A stretch of 64,000 nucleotides of DNA from Zygnema cylindricum (Eukaryota; Streptophyta; Zygnematophyceae; Zygnematales; Zygnemataceae): NCBI GenBank assembly GCA_037447655.1, contig JBBHKE010003076.1, forward strand, positions 1 through 64,000. The letters run 5' to 3'. This document shows positions 36,398-48,815 of this stretch, piece after piece (within the stretch, counting starts at the first letter, position 1; every line of letters starts with the position of its first letter). The notes below the pieces were generated by a model that was given only the letters and a program-made list of their open reading frames with translations, was not told where the DNA came from and ran no database searches. A program made the translations under genes and the position numbers.

Positions 36398-39300
36398 CTA
36401 AATAAAACTACTCGAGGGCTGGAAACTTCCGAAGTCTGGTCGTATTACAGAGCCCCGTGGAAGTATTAATGAAGGGGATAGGCCTCTTTCTTGTGAGATA
36501 CCTCCCTCCCTCCCTCCCAAGCCCTTGCCTTCCTCGGCATCTTTCATATCAGCTACATACTGAAAAAAATCGGCTACTTTCCGAGCATATCTGCAAATAA
36601 CAGTTGACATTAAAAAGGTTAAAATACCACAGAGATAACAACTCAGTACACTGTTAATAGTCGCTATTAGCGTTACGAAAGAATTATTTCGAGGACTTTT
36701 TTAGTGTTAATAAAAATATCCCGGATCCAAATGACGTGGGCGATTGTGAATCGCAAAAAAATTAGCATTAAGAAAAAAAATAAAGTATAAATGACGTTAT
36801 TTTGTGTAAAGAAGGCACAAAAAACCGGGACTGAATTAGTGTTATTAATGCTAATAACGATTCACAGTGTAGTTTCCACTTAGCTTCTCACTGCATTTAT
36901 TTTTTATTTTATTTCTCTCAATAGATAAGACTGACACCAAACAACCTCACACCGTAAATTTGTCCAAAATCTGTATAAACTGATTTACAAGGAAACTAAA
37001 GAACGCAGATCCCTAAAAATAGAACTAACAAGCTCTCGTATGTCTTTTCATAGCACTAGAGTTTATGTTCTTTACATAAACCATAGATTAATATACAAGA
37101 ATAGTCAACGAATATCATGCCAGTGAAAGTACTTCAGCAGAAAAACTGGCAAGGGGAGAATTGGACTTTCACTCCCTCCCACCTTTCTCTCTATATCTTT
37201 CTCTTCCTTCCTCGACTCCCCTTTTTTTCTCTATATGTTCTTTTTTCCTCTCTTGAGTATAATTACCCAACATCCCTCAGCTGCTGAGAAATTGGTTCAC
37301 AAGTAGACGTGCGCACTAAAGCTACACCACCCACCACTATTAGAATTAATAAGACTAATTTGGTCGCAACTTCTTTTGGCCTTAACAAAAACTAGTGTTA
37401 ATAAACACTAATTAAGGGAGTGGATTACAATCCGCCAACTCTCCCTACACTAAATTAGTATGTCACATTCTAATTTCACAATTACATTAATAATTCCTTT
37501 TATAACGATGAGCGGTGTAGCAATATTGGCCACAATAAAATGCAGCCACATATGGAAATACATTATTGAATTTATCCTCGTTTCCCAAGTAAATTAACAC
37601 CCATGCGGCTTTCAGTCGTAATATATGACAATAAACAAAACAAATGGCTGACAATGAATTACCCTTAACAACTAGTAGAAAACCCTTGAACAGTAAAACT
37701 TAAGCTTAAGTGGTACCACAGTTGGAATAATAATGGCAGCCTTGCAAATACGAGAAAAACTCTTTGCATCTGTGTGGTTTCTCCGTGCTTTCCCTTTTGT
37801 CCATATTTATAAGGTTAGAGAGAGTAATAGAATCGCCCGAAGACTGCAATCCTATCTTTGTCAGTAACTGTACTTTCTACCGTAGATTTTTGTCTATACT
37901 TTACTATTTCCTATTTTACTGAGGGTAAATTCCAATATTGTGATTCCCATACCATACAATGAGGTCTCTCCCGACCTGACCTTCCTTTCTCAATAAAGAA
38001 AAATGTGCAAGCTCGACTGAAGAGGAAAAAAGACAAAGTATATGCTTTGACTTGTAGAACATTAGCCTTAAACATTTCACCATGAATCGCTCTTAGCATC
38101 ACTGTTTTTTTACCACATAAAACATCGTTTCTCTGTGAATTTTTGTCTGATTATTAATCCAAAATAATCCGACGGTTGCAATGGAATGGTAATGATCTTC
38201 CCTTCCGATTGGGGATCTTCAAACGGGAATTAGACATGTGTGCACAAAGAAAAGTTCATTAAAGCGGGGAAAAAAAAAATCGTGCTAATAGCGATACATG
38301 GGGTAATCTCCAAATATATGCCTTGTAAGCTCAACATTTTGAATTTACAACTCATTGGATCATTCATCAAGACTCATTGTTTCTTCGACCCTTTGAACAA
38401 TTGTGTTTACTCTAATGCGATATTTAATTGATTTTCAGGTATAAAAATATATGTTTCTACAGCTTATTCAAACAATATATTAGAGCTTCATATAAACGAA
38501 TAATCAAAACACAAAACCAAACATTTTAGGAAAGTACATAAATCAGGCCAATTCTGTGAGTTGCGTTTTTTGAAGTCTTCTGTTAACAAACAACAAAACT
38601 ACACTGCCCATCACTATTGGAGTAATAGAGTGAGCTTTTTCTTAACCCAAAATCATGAACTAGTGCTAATAACACTACTTAATTAAGTGGACCCACAGTA
38701 ATTAATTCTAATGAGACACTAAATCTAATAGCGGAGGGCAGTGTACTAATCGGTGAAAATTGGTGATGTAGCCCCAACAGACTACTAGCATATGCCTTAG
38801 TGGGGCTAAGTTATTTAAGGCACATATGCCTCGTCATAATTTGCCTGTCTAGTCAGGGCTTTCTAAACTTTACAAAATACCGTTTTCCTTCTCACTAAAC
38901 CCAATCCACTCTGATTTCCCACCTGCTCAAAAAAGTCTCAGCAAGCTATCCCCTCTTCAACGAAATCTATATTTTGGACTTCTCCAGTCACAAATTTGGT
39001 ACTGTAGTCTCTTGTATAATCATCAATACGTGTCTGCCTAACTGTACAAAGCATATAGGCAGTGAAGGCTTTCAATACTGTTCAGAGGCACTACAAGAGA
39101 CTGTTTTTATGCAAGACAATATAAAGTATAAATAAATATATAAATGCATATAAAATAATCAGTGTGGCTGAGCATGAGCGCAACGACTAACTACACTCAC
39201 TGTGGAGAAAAGGATTTTTGTATTATCACCTCAAGAAAAATCTACTTTAGCAGATATGCCGAGAGGATAAATGCACCTTGCTTGCCACTTCACTATATTC

Positions 39301-42300
39301 TTTTACCACTAGCTGACAAATATACATGATATAAGCAGGTTCAAAATGATTATTGCAATCATTTCCTTATGAATGAGCGAGGCAGAAAACTTACTCTGCT
39401 TGTGCAACCGCGTCACGGTTGAAGTCTATGTGAGTATCGCAATCCAAAACCAATGCTGGAACCTGCAATAAAATAAAAATAGGACCATCTGGTTAACGAG
39501 TTCTCAGGTTACCAGCCCTGCATAGATTGTTTAGAAACTCCTGCCTAACCTGTTATTTGGCACAAAATTACGTTACGCGGTTCAGTTTAATTAATCTTTT
39601 AAACAGTCATGCAGTCAAGGCCATCTCAGTTTTGAGAGCAACTTCTATAGCAGGCTAGTTTTTTACATCTCAAACAATATCGATTAACAAGTTCAGGCCT
39701 GATTTCAAGTTAGCTTATATGCATGGTTATAGAAAAGGTAAAGCTCAGGGAGTGATCAACATAATGGATCTATAAACTGCTCTCACTCCGCTTCGGTCCT
39801 TTGGTCTGATTGAGAATTACTCAAAAACACTTTCGTCTAGTTTCAAAAGCTGGAGGGAACTGAAGAGTGGTATCTTAAGAATGCACCTTTTCCTCTAACA
39901 TTCTATAAAATTCTCTTCACTAATGCTGAAAACAAAAAAAAATCAAATAAGCCCTGGCGAAGCAGCTGAACTCAATCAAAAAACGCATTTAATCCTTTTT
40001 CAACATTTTTCAGTCATCCTCTACCAAAAAAGAAGCACATTCATGTCAATTCCCTCGTTATTCCCGTAAATACTACACATCCATCCCAGCCACACCCACC
40101 TCTTGAATAGAATGATGCACATGTTTTCCTCGTACAGAAACAACATTGATGCCCTCCGGCTTCTTCACTTTTTCACTGTCTTTCCATTGGCTTACCCCCA
40201 AAAGGCCAGAGCTTCCAAATTCTCGATCTACTGGCAACAACCATTGCTCATGTTTTTCATGTAAACCAGTTAGATAGTCTAGGCTTACTCCTGCCTCTTC
40301 TCCCCGAGCCCTTGTTTTCAGTCTCTTGTGACAAGTACCAGGCTCGGCACGGAGATAAATAAAACCATCAGGTACGAGGCCAGGAAGAGTGGATACCATT
40401 GGATCAAACCATGAGTCATAAATACTGAGCTCCATTGAATCCATCCATTTTGCTTCATGAACAGCACGCACAAAAACCTGCTCCGCAAAGGACAAGTGGC
40501 AAAAAATAAAAACCAATTCAGTTGAAGGACAAGTGGCAAAAGATACAAAGAAAACATAGTTTGAGAAGTTAGCGAACACGGGAGGACTACGACATCGGAA
40601 AAAGTCCACAACAAGTATAGCTTGCTTACACATGTCACAACAACTAGCTGAAATGAAACAAATTTGGAACATACATCCCGGGGCTATTTGTTTTCCATTA
40701 TCTTGCAAATTTGATTGCCCTCACCATTCTGTCACTGAATACAGACCGCTCCATCAACCGCAGGGGCCTTAGGCCCTTGGAGCTCTCCTTTTCTTGCATC
40801 ATTCGTGTCACAAACACATAATTTTGAAATGTGTATGCATATCGACTTGGATTTGCATAAAAGGCATCTAAAATATTATGCCCTTCTCCTCCAATATCCT
40901 GCCATTTCCCAACCGGTTCGGGTACAATTTCCACTAAATCCCTCAATTCCACGGTCTGATTGGCTATCCTCTGCAAAAAAGTGGTTTTTCCAACACTAAT
41001 ATTCCCTTCAACACAAAAAGTTAGACGTCTAGACCTTCTCCCTCCTACTGTTTCTCCCTCTCCTTCTCCATCCTTTGCCTCGTCCTCCTTCAACTCCTCT
41101 TCCACTTTTTGGCGCACAAAATTTACAATGGCTGCTGCATGGTTTTTCATAACTCCTACATCACTTCGTAGATATTCTGTCATTTTTTCGGGGCGTTCTT
41201 CCCCTTTAAACTGCACAAGGGTAGCAAAAACTCCAATAAGGAAAAAAAAAACTTTCCCGGGGCGACCCACAAAAAACTGAAAGGAAAAAAGACTCGCTGT
41301 AAATGACAAGCTTCAAGTTTATAAAAATGAAGAATTTTACAATTGAGGTAACCCTCCAATTTGAAGTCAGCGTACAACCAATTCGTACTCAGACTTCATT
41401 AGAAAAGCGTTCTAAACCTCATGCTAAAGGCCCACATGTCTTTGAAATACCAAGCCGCTGAAAAGATGACCATTACCGTAAATTGATTCGTACAATCCAT
41501 TGCCCCAGTAATTTGCCAGAACTCTCAGCATTCCTGAGTTACATGTAAATTCAAACGAAAGGCTGAACAACCATAATGCAGTACACCGCAAATGTGCATT
41601 AAATAAACCTTCGCCCAAGTAATACTGATAATGAGAAATAATCAAGAGACCGTTTCCTTCTTCCATTCTTCATCCTTCCACAAAATTAGCGGTTCCACAA
41701 TAATATAGTTAAAAATGCAGGTTTGAACTGTAATGGTACAAATCTGGAAAAAAAACTCACCTTCTCCACATAAAGCTGTTTCAAACCGGCAACTTCAATT
41801 ATGCCCTTGGCTCTCAGCTTCTCCTGTGTCTTTAAACCGATACCAGGGACAGTTCTCAAGTCTGAAAAAACGGGCAGTCCTTTCCTTCGACCTGAGCTAA
41901 TACGTCTTTTTCTTTCAGAGCTCGACGTGTCTCCCTCCGCATCCCCTTTTGCTCCATTTTTGCCACTTCTTTTTGTATTAGTGTTATCATTAGCGTTATT
42001 TTCTTCATCACTGTCATGTAGAGTCTGACTGTCGTCACATAAAAGCCTTGGCGATTCTGAATTGTTCTCAGACGCTTCTATAGAGCTTCCTCCTGAGCTC
42101 CCTGCTGGACTTTCTGCTGAAGAAACGGAACTGGAATGCACAGATTGACAGATATCAAGTTTTCCAGACTTAGGAACAAAACTGCCATCTGTTCTGCTAC
42201 AAGGAGTGAAAACCGATAATGATACAGAAAAGGAAGACTTTTGCGAATCTAAAACTACACACTTGAAGTCTCTATGGACTTGTCGTTCCCTGGAATCACC

Positions 42301-42504
42301 GAAACTTGCTGCCAAAATATCTGGTAGACAGATGTCTCCGGAAAAAAAAGCACCACTAGTTAAGCCAGTTTTTCTTTGCGAAGGAGACACGAGCTTCAAA
42401 TAACCATTTGATGGAGGAAAAGAAATGCTTGACGAAGGTAATGCCTGAGAAGATGATGTAAAACTTTGAAAATATGACACGTGCCCACCAGAAACCCCTG
42501 CCAT
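36398..42504 (-). CDS. dNK: Deoxynucleoside kinase with helix-hairpin-helix N-terminus, five exons
   Basis: Minus-strand exons 42504-41761, 41210-40725, 40477-40100, 39462-39395 and 36590-36398 (stop included) join in frame to 622 residues. The enzyme class phosphorylates deoxynucleosides in the salvage pathway. Residues about 206-248 (FSDLRTVPGIGLKTQEKL...) form a helix-hairpin-helix-like segment. The P-loop is GNISVGKTT at 317-325, the catalytic ERS is at 402-404, and the lid contains CHKRLKTRARGEEAGVSLDY at about 459-478. VPALVLDCDTHIDF and YARKVADFFQYV are the conserved C-terminal blocks. Order and motifs match plant dNK (Arabidopsis At1g72040). The first 200 residues are Ser-rich and poorly conserved, possibly an organelle presequence. 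Intron 4 (2.8 kb) holds four MITEs. Exon 1 is duplicated upstream (43979-44723). Confidence 0.9.
36649..36869. mobile_element. TA-flanked MITE in kinase intron 4
   Basis: Ends CACTGTTAATAGTCGCTATT and TAATAACGATTCACAGTG, with TA at 36647-36648 and 36870-36871. It begins about 55 bp inside the intron from the exon 5 acceptor. Confidence 0.75.
37325..37517. mobile_element. TA-flanked MITE in kinase intron 4
   Basis: Ends CACCACCCACCACTATTAG and TATAACGATGAGCGGTG, with TA at 37323-37324 and 37518-37519. Confidence 0.75.
38078..38303. mobile_element. Eroded MITE in kinase intron 4
   Basis: Ends CACCATGAATCGCTCTTAGC and GCTAATAGCGATACATGGGG. The right TA (38304-38305) is present; the left one appears mutated to TT. 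Confidence 0.55.
38602..38743. mobile_element. Short TA-flanked MITE in kinase intron 4
   Basis: Ends CACTGCCCATCACTATTGG and CTAATAGCGGAGGGCAGTG, TA at 38600-38601 and 38744-38745. At 142 bp it is an internally deleted copy. Confidence 0.75.
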
Positions 42505-42556
42505 GCTAAAATTCTTCTACTGTATGGGTGGTGTTCAAAGCCCCTATGGCGATTAG

Positions 42557-42939
42557 CCCGTAAACAATTACAGTTAAATGATTTATCCTACGTTTACATG
42601 TTGAAATAAATATCAAACTATATACTACGTAACATTAGTCCTAGAGTTAACGGCCAAGGCTACCGGCTATTTCTTGTATGCCGGCCGGTAGGTACAAGGA
42701 TCAATTCCTGTCACCCGCACATTCCTTTTAAATAAATAAACCCCTAACTAATATGAATTTCCCGTAAACCTCTGGATAACCTAGGTAGCCATGGCTCTAG
42801 CTCCCTCTCCAATTTCTCATTGACTGCGACAAGTTATAGAGTTGGAGAGAGAAGTTAGAGGTAGACTGCCTCGGCTTCTTTCTATATTTCTATTTAGACC
42901 TAGAAAATACTAAAAATGGACCATTAATTTCTACAAATT
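42557..42939. other. Spacer between kinase exon 1 and the copia fragment
   Basis: This is the sequence immediately upstream of the intact kinase exon 1. I see no core promoter and no long terminal repeat in it. Confidence 0.4.
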
Positions 42940-43767
42940 GACTACAAGGAAACCTTTGCCCCGGTCGTCAGATTTCCCATCGTCCTTATACTATTCAGTC
43001 TGGTAGCAGCGGAAGACATGGAAGTGCACCAGATGGACATCAAAATAACCTTTTTGCATGGAGAATTGGAAGAGGAGATCTTCATGCGACAACACAAAGG
43101 GTCTGTGGAGGAAGGAGAGGAGAGTAAGGTATGCCGGCTGATTAAATCTCTTTATGGTTTGAAACAGGCTCCTCGACAGTGGAATAAGAAGCTTGATGAG
43201 TTTCTTACCGGTCTGGGATATATCCAGATCAGCTCAGATCACTCAATCTATATTTTCCAAGTTGAGGAAGGTTTTATATTTATTGTAATTTATGTTGATG
43301 ATTTAAATCAATGGAAAAAATTAATAAACTGAAAACCGATCTTCAAGGGAGATTTGAAATGAAAGATATAGGGTAAGCAAAATATATTTTGGGAATTCAA
43401 GTAGAAAGAGACTGAAAAAGAAAAATTGTAAGATTGACTCAAAAGGAAGCAATAGGGATCATGCTTGAAAAATTTCAGATGGATAAAGCTAATAGTTGTA
43501 CAACTCCAATGGAGTTAAAAAGGGAAGTGAGGAGAGTGAGGAAGAAGGAGTCATAGTCTTAGACAAGGAATTATCTCCTGATGATCAGAAGTTCATGCAC
43601 ACTATTCCTAACAGGCAAGTAGTGGGAAGTCTAATCTATTTTATAAATTATACCTGGCCGGATTTTGCTGTAGCTGTAGGAGTGCTGAGTAGAAGTCTAA
43701 ATGCTCCCACTAAGAGGGATTGGGAGGCAACTAAAAGAGTCCTTAGATATTTGATAGGAACTAGGGA
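42940..43767 (+). pseudogene. Ty1/copia polyprotein fragment (reverse transcriptase to RNase H)
   Basis: Reading from about 42940, QIDYKETFAPVVRF leads into VHQMDIKITFLHGELEEEIF, SLYGLKQAPRQWNKK and VIYVDD, the hallmark order of copia reverse transcriptase. After a frameshift near 43305 the frame continues through KTDLQGRFEMKDIG, a stop, AKYILGIQVERD, another stop, and later VVGSLIYFINYTWPDFAVAV, with the RNase H side cut off after RYLIGTRD at 43767. There is no integrase, protease or LTR. The 3' cut coincides exactly with the start of the duplicated kinase segment. Confidence 0.88.
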
Positions 43768-44775
43768 TCAAACGAAAGGCTGAACAACCATAATGCAGTA
43801 CACCGCAAATGTGCATTAAATAAACTTCGCCCAAGTAATACTGATAATGAGAAATAATCAAGAGACCGTTTCCTTCTTCCATTCTTCATCCTTCCACAAA
43901 ATTAGCGGTTCCACAATTATATAGTTAAAAAATGCAGGTTTGAACTGTAATGGTACAAATCTGGAAAAAAAAACTCACCTTCTCCACATAAAGCTGTTTC
44001 AAACCGGCAACTTCAATTATGCCCTTGGCTCTCAGCTTCTCCTGTGTCTTTAAAACCGATACCAGGGACAGTTCTCAAGTCTGAAAAAACGGGCAGTCCT
44101 TTCCTTCGACCTGAGCTAATACGTCTTTTTCTTTCAGAGCTCGACGTGTCTCCCTCCGCATCCCCTTTTGCTCCATTTTTGCCACTTCTTTTTGTATTAG
44201 TGTTATCATTAGCGTTATTTTCTTCATCACTGTCATGTAGAGTCTGACTGTCGTCACATAAAAGCCTTGGCGATTCTGAATTGTTCTCAGACGCTTCTAT
44301 AGAGCTTCCTCCTGAGCTCCCTGCTGGACTTTCTGCTGAAGAAACGGAACTGGAATGCACAGATTGACAGATATCAAGTTTTCCAGACTTAGGAACAAAA
44401 CTGCCATCTGTTCTGCTACAAGGAGTGAAAACCGATAATGATACAGAAAAGGAAGACTTTTGCGAATCTAAAACTACACACTTGAAGTCTCTATGGACTT
44501 GTCGTTCCCTGGAATCACCGAAACTTGCTGCCAAAATATCTGGTAGACAGATGTCTCCGGAAAAAAAAGCACCACTAGTTAAGCCAGTTTTTCTTTGCGA
44601 AGGAGACACGAGCTTCAAATAACCATTTGATGGAGGAAAAGAAATGCTTGACGAAGGTAATGCCTGAGAAGGTGATGTAAAACTTTGAAAATATGACACG
44701 TGCCCACCAGAAACCCCTGCCATGCTAAAATTCTTCTACTGTATGGGTGGTGTTCAAAGCCCTTGTGGTGATTAG
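43768..44775 (-). pseudogene. Duplicated exon 1 of the deoxynucleoside kinase, frameshifted
   Basis: This is an almost identical copy of 41551-42556, covering the first part of intron 1, all of exon 1 (44723-43979) and about 40 bp upstream of the ATG. It differs from the intact exon by one extra A near 44051-44055 (run of four instead of three), which shifts the frame inside the helix-hairpin-helix segment. There are a few substitutions, such as Ser to Pro at residue 18. No second exon follows; downstream lies the copia fragment. The splice donor is intact. The near-identity means the duplication is recent, or an assembly error. Confidence 0.88.
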
Positions 44776-46370
44776 ATAGCTATGGCGGCCATGGAAGGAG
44801 CAGGAACAAGACGATTATTCAACTCTCTCCACTCGAGCTTCTCCAAAACTGCGGCGCTGAGCATGAACCTTAATTACTTTGAAAGACACAGTACAGCACC
44901 AATGTTTCAAACGTGCGAAGCTTACGTGCGAAGATTTCGTGCAAATATTTAGTGCAAATATTTCGTGCGACGATTTCGTGCGGAACTCGAGAGGATGGAA
45001 ATCGTCAAGGAAAGGCAAAGAATTCGCCGCACAAAATCTCTACTGCGGTATGGGATGCGCAATGATATGCTTATTTAGTGCGGTCCTTGTACGAAATGCT
45101 CGCACTTATTATTGTTCATCAACTCAGGCACATGACAGTGCAACTGTATGCATTGAGCCGCTCCGTTTCATGGAACCGCCCAGTTTCAGGAGCAGGTTTG
45201 ACATTATGGTAGCTTTGGAAGCTTCCATCGTAAAGTTCTGTTTTGTTTTGAACTGCGCAGTCATGTGAAGGCAATCCAGTGCAGAATTAAAGGTTTCGCA
45301 TGACTTCCATGAAAATGTCCGTACACATTTTGCAAAAACGGTGTTTACGGTTTTTACGAAGATACATTCATAAAACAGTAGGAATCTGCAATGTCCCTAT
45401 TTTTTTCTCAAACAGTTTACTGTAAACTTTTTAGTGCTGTACTGTACTGAATCTTGCAACTTTTTGGCCCTCCGGGGTGCCGAAGACGTCCGCGACCGCT
45501 CGTTTAGGGTTTATTTTTTCTGTTTTTGTTTTTTTTTTATTAAAAAAACAACCCAAACCCCAAAACCCTATTTCTCGTACCCGATCCCAAGAGGTGCAGA
45601 ATGTCGGCGCGAGGTGCCGCGAGGTGCCGAAGGTCCCACACTTGTATGGGGGCTTGTTCGATACCCTTGCTGTACTGTCTGAAGGACACATTCAGAATCT
45701 AGAATTGATGGATCTTATTAGCTGTCACTTATCCTAGTCAGAAAATCGGAAGGCATTGAATGTACAGATTAAATCTAAGTTGGCGTATTTTTGCGTACAC
45801 AAGACCTTTTGTCGTTTATGGTGGGTGAAGTTTTTGACGTGGCTGTTTCATTAGCGGACGCCACTCGTGTTTAAACTCTTTCCGATGGACACTCTTTTGG
45901 ACTTTAGTGGTTCCAGTTCGAAAATAAAGGGAATCGTACCCTGTAAAATTTTCAAGATCGCCACAATAATGGCTCGGAAATTAGATTGGAATTTACAACG
46001 GGGAAATGCTGATGGCCACGTCACAGGCACTTTTAGCAACGTCCAAAGTGGACCAGAATTTAATGTCCGTACAATACATACGTCGTCATCTGGAAAGAAA
46101 CGACGGCATCCGTCTGGAGCAGGATTTGTAATTTGTACAGGCGTCAGGAAATCTTTGCAGACACCGCATTTATTTTGGACAAGACCAGCAAGTGGCTTCA
46201 ATCCTTTTAAGGCCTGGGCCCATTAGATGTTGCGGGCCAAAACAATGGCCAAAATTTGACACGTTGCAAATGCAAACAAGAAGAAGTTGAAATACGGGAA
46301 GAACCAGAAATGCGAAAATTAATTTCACGCTTGCTTTACGCGAACCGATGAAAGATATTTCAGAAACATG
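44776..46370. other. Intergenic, no recognised gene
   Basis: Short direct repeats of TTTCGTGCGAA/GAAGATTTCGTGCAAATA type occur at 44915-44990. An inverted AGGTGCCG/CGGCACCT-like motif appears at 45475-45640. An open frame of 119 codons at 45867-46226 has no recognisable domain. This is also the flank upstream of the duplicated exon 1. Confidence 0.45.
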
Positions 46371-46378
46371 GGCCGAAA

Positions 46379-46937
46379 CAGAGGTCGCAAAAGTCAAAAT
46401 TTTACATAACCGACACCGTTTTTTTTTCAACATCTGAGTAACCGACGCCCGACCGGGTTATGTCACGCTCCAAAATTGTTAACCGTTAACCGACCGGCAT
46501 TTACGAAAATAAAAGTTAACCGAAACTCGATTTCTCGCGACTAACCGTGCCCGACCGTAACCGAAAAAGTACAAAATTAACTAATGTACGACATATAAAT
46601 AAGCCAATAATTACAATTTGTCGCGTTCCCTAAGATTTGCGAAAAAAATAGTGTTACTACCGTGTCAGATTTGCGACGCTAATCATGATGTCACGTACTT
46701 CCACGATACTAAATAGTACAAAGTACAATAATGTTGGATTGTATGGACAGTACAATTTTTTCATTTTTTTTTGTTTTTTGGTTGACCGACCGTAACCGAC
46801 TGTTTTTTTTTTCTGGTGAATCAATCGACCGCAACCGCTCGGCCCTCAAAATTTTGGCAACCGAATCCGTTCCGGATCCGGCGCAGGCGGTCGGTTAACG
46901 ATCGGTCACGGTTTCGGTTGACTGTTTGCGACCTCTG
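46379..46937. mobile_element. hAT-type non-autonomous element, GAGGTCGC family, copy 1
   Basis: The terminal repeats CAGAGGTCGCAAA and TTTGCGACCTCTG bound a non-coding interior rich in CCGACCG and CGGTTAAC words. Flanks GGCCGAAA (46371-46378) and GGCTGAAA (46938-46945) agree at seven of eight bases, as expected for an 8-bp hAT target duplication. Confidence 0.85.
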
Positions 46938-46972
46938 GGCTGAAAGCCGACAAAGCAATCTTGGATAAGAAC

Positions 46973-47859
46973 CAGAGGTCGCAAAAGTCAAAATTTTACA
47001 TAACCGAAACCGCCCGTTTTTTTTTTTCAAAATCTTTGTAACCAACGCCCGATCGGGTTATGTCACGCTCCAAAATTGTTAACCGTTAACCGCCCGGCGC
47101 TAACGGAAATAAAAGTTAACCGAAACTTGATTTCTCGCGACTAACCGTGCTCGCCCGTAACTGAAAAATTACAAAATTATCCAATGTACGACGTATGAAT
47201 AAGCCAATAATTACGATTTATCGCGTTCCCTTAGATTTGCGAAATGAATAGTGTTTACTAACGTGTCAGATTTGCGACGCTTTGTCGCGTTCCCTAAGAT
47301 TTGCGAAATGAATAGTGTACTACACCGTGAATCGTTATTAGCCTTATGTACTCTATATTGGCACCCCAACATTTTGACATTGATACCTTAAATAGAACAA
47401 ATTACATTATTTAAGGACATGGACCATAATTTGCCACGTCTCCTGGCACTAAATTTGAATGAATGACGCTATTTTTTTCTTTACTTTAATAATTTCTATA
47501 GTCTAATAACGATCCGTGGTGTACCGTGTCAGATTTGCGACGCTTTGTTGCGTTCCCTTAGATTTGCGAAAAAAATAGTGTTACTACCGTGTCAGAGTTG
47601 CGACGCTAATCATGATGTCACGTACTTCCACGATACGAAAGAGTACAAAGTACAATAATGTTGGATTGTATAGACAATACAATTTTTTCATTTTTTGGTT
47701 TTTTGGTTGACCGACTGTAACCGACCGTTTTTTTTTTTTGGTGAATCAACCGACCGCAACCGCCCGGCCCTCAAAATTTGGCAACCGAATCCGTTCCGGA
47801 TCTGGCGCGGGCGGTCGGTTAACGGTCGGTCACGGTTTCGGTTGACCGTTTGCGACCTC
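46973..47859. mobile_element. hAT-type non-autonomous element, GAGGTCGC family, copy 2
   Basis: It starts CAGAGGTCGCAAA and ends TTTGCGACCTC, with an exact ATAAGAAC duplication (46965-46972 and 47860-47867). It lies 35 bp from copy 1 in the same orientation. It is longer because an internal unit of about 75 bp (GCGTTCCCTAAGATTTGCG...) is repeated and a TA-flanked MITE is inserted at 47323-47521. Confidence 0.88.
47323..47521. mobile_element. TA-flanked MITE nested in the hAT-type element
   Basis: Ends CACCGTGAATCGTTATTAGC and CTAATAACGATCCGTGGTG, TA at 47321-47322 and 47522-47523. The unoccupied version of the site is present in copy 1 (TACTACCGTGTCAG near 46655-46668) and again near 47582, so a single TA was duplicated on insertion. 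Confidence 0.9.
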
Positions 47860-47867
47860 ATAAGAAC

Positions 47868-48815
47868 CTTCGTCGTGCATATCGAAATACTGAGCATACT
47901 GTATTGCAAAGCCTTTCCGATATTTTAATTTGATTATGCGTCTATACGATATGGAAGTACAGCGGTATCGATTCATGGCCAATTTATATTGGCCCGTGCA
48001 GGCGTGCCTCCAGGCTCCAGCCGTACAGCGTGATTAAGTGGACTTCTGCAAAGTCGATTGTCGGTGACAAGCTTTCTCACAGTAGACCCCACCTTCTAGA
48101 AGCTACAGCAACTCCGAGCCAAGGATTTTTTATCCACTTAAAATGTGGTATGTGGCTATTTCTTGACCGTCGTTTCAACAATTGCCAGTTTGCACCCCCA
48201 CATTTCCTTCACTTCCTTGACATATACTAAGACCAATTTTTTAAACTGGTGACTAAGTACGATTTCGTACAAAAAAGTATTCTCAAATATGTTTAAAGTA
48301 CATATAGTATGTACCTTATTGTACTCTTCGATAATGACTTTCTGAAATTTTGCTTGCTTACGTAATTGGAAAGGAACTTATCCGTCATGTTGCAGCATTG
48401 TTCCTTCCGTGCAAACCCTGGCAGACTGCTGAACCTTTCTTCATCTCAGCCCTTAACCCTAAATTTTGAATCTCAGTTTCTTCACGATTCCTTCGATCCA
48501 AAGTAAGAAAAAACAAAGGTCTTATACTCTTATCTCTTGTTTCTCACGACTTAGTGTCCTGACCACCGTTTCCCTCGTCGGTTTTCGTTTCTTTTAACGC
48601 AATTTCCGGAATGTTCGAAGTGCTTGAGCTCAAAGTCAACGTTTGAATTGAAGTTATACTTTTTTGCACATTCCAGAGTATCTTTTTAGTTAGTTCCATA
48701 CTATTGTTGCCTAATTTTTCAAGTCTCAGCTTCAGGTTTTCCACATAAACCAAGGACCATACTTCAAACTTTTGAGAGGTAGAGGAGCTAGCAAAAGGAG
48801 TGTTTAACGGGATCC
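47868..48815. other. 5' flank of the DnaJ gene
   Basis: No gene is recognised. The minus-strand open frame at 48544-48753 has no domain or homologue that I know. No core promoter was identified with confidence. Confidence 0.4.

Noticed and set aside
45867-46226. 119-codon open frame
   Set aside because: There is no recognisable motif or splice neighbour, and it lies among transposon remnants; kept only as part of the intergenic description.
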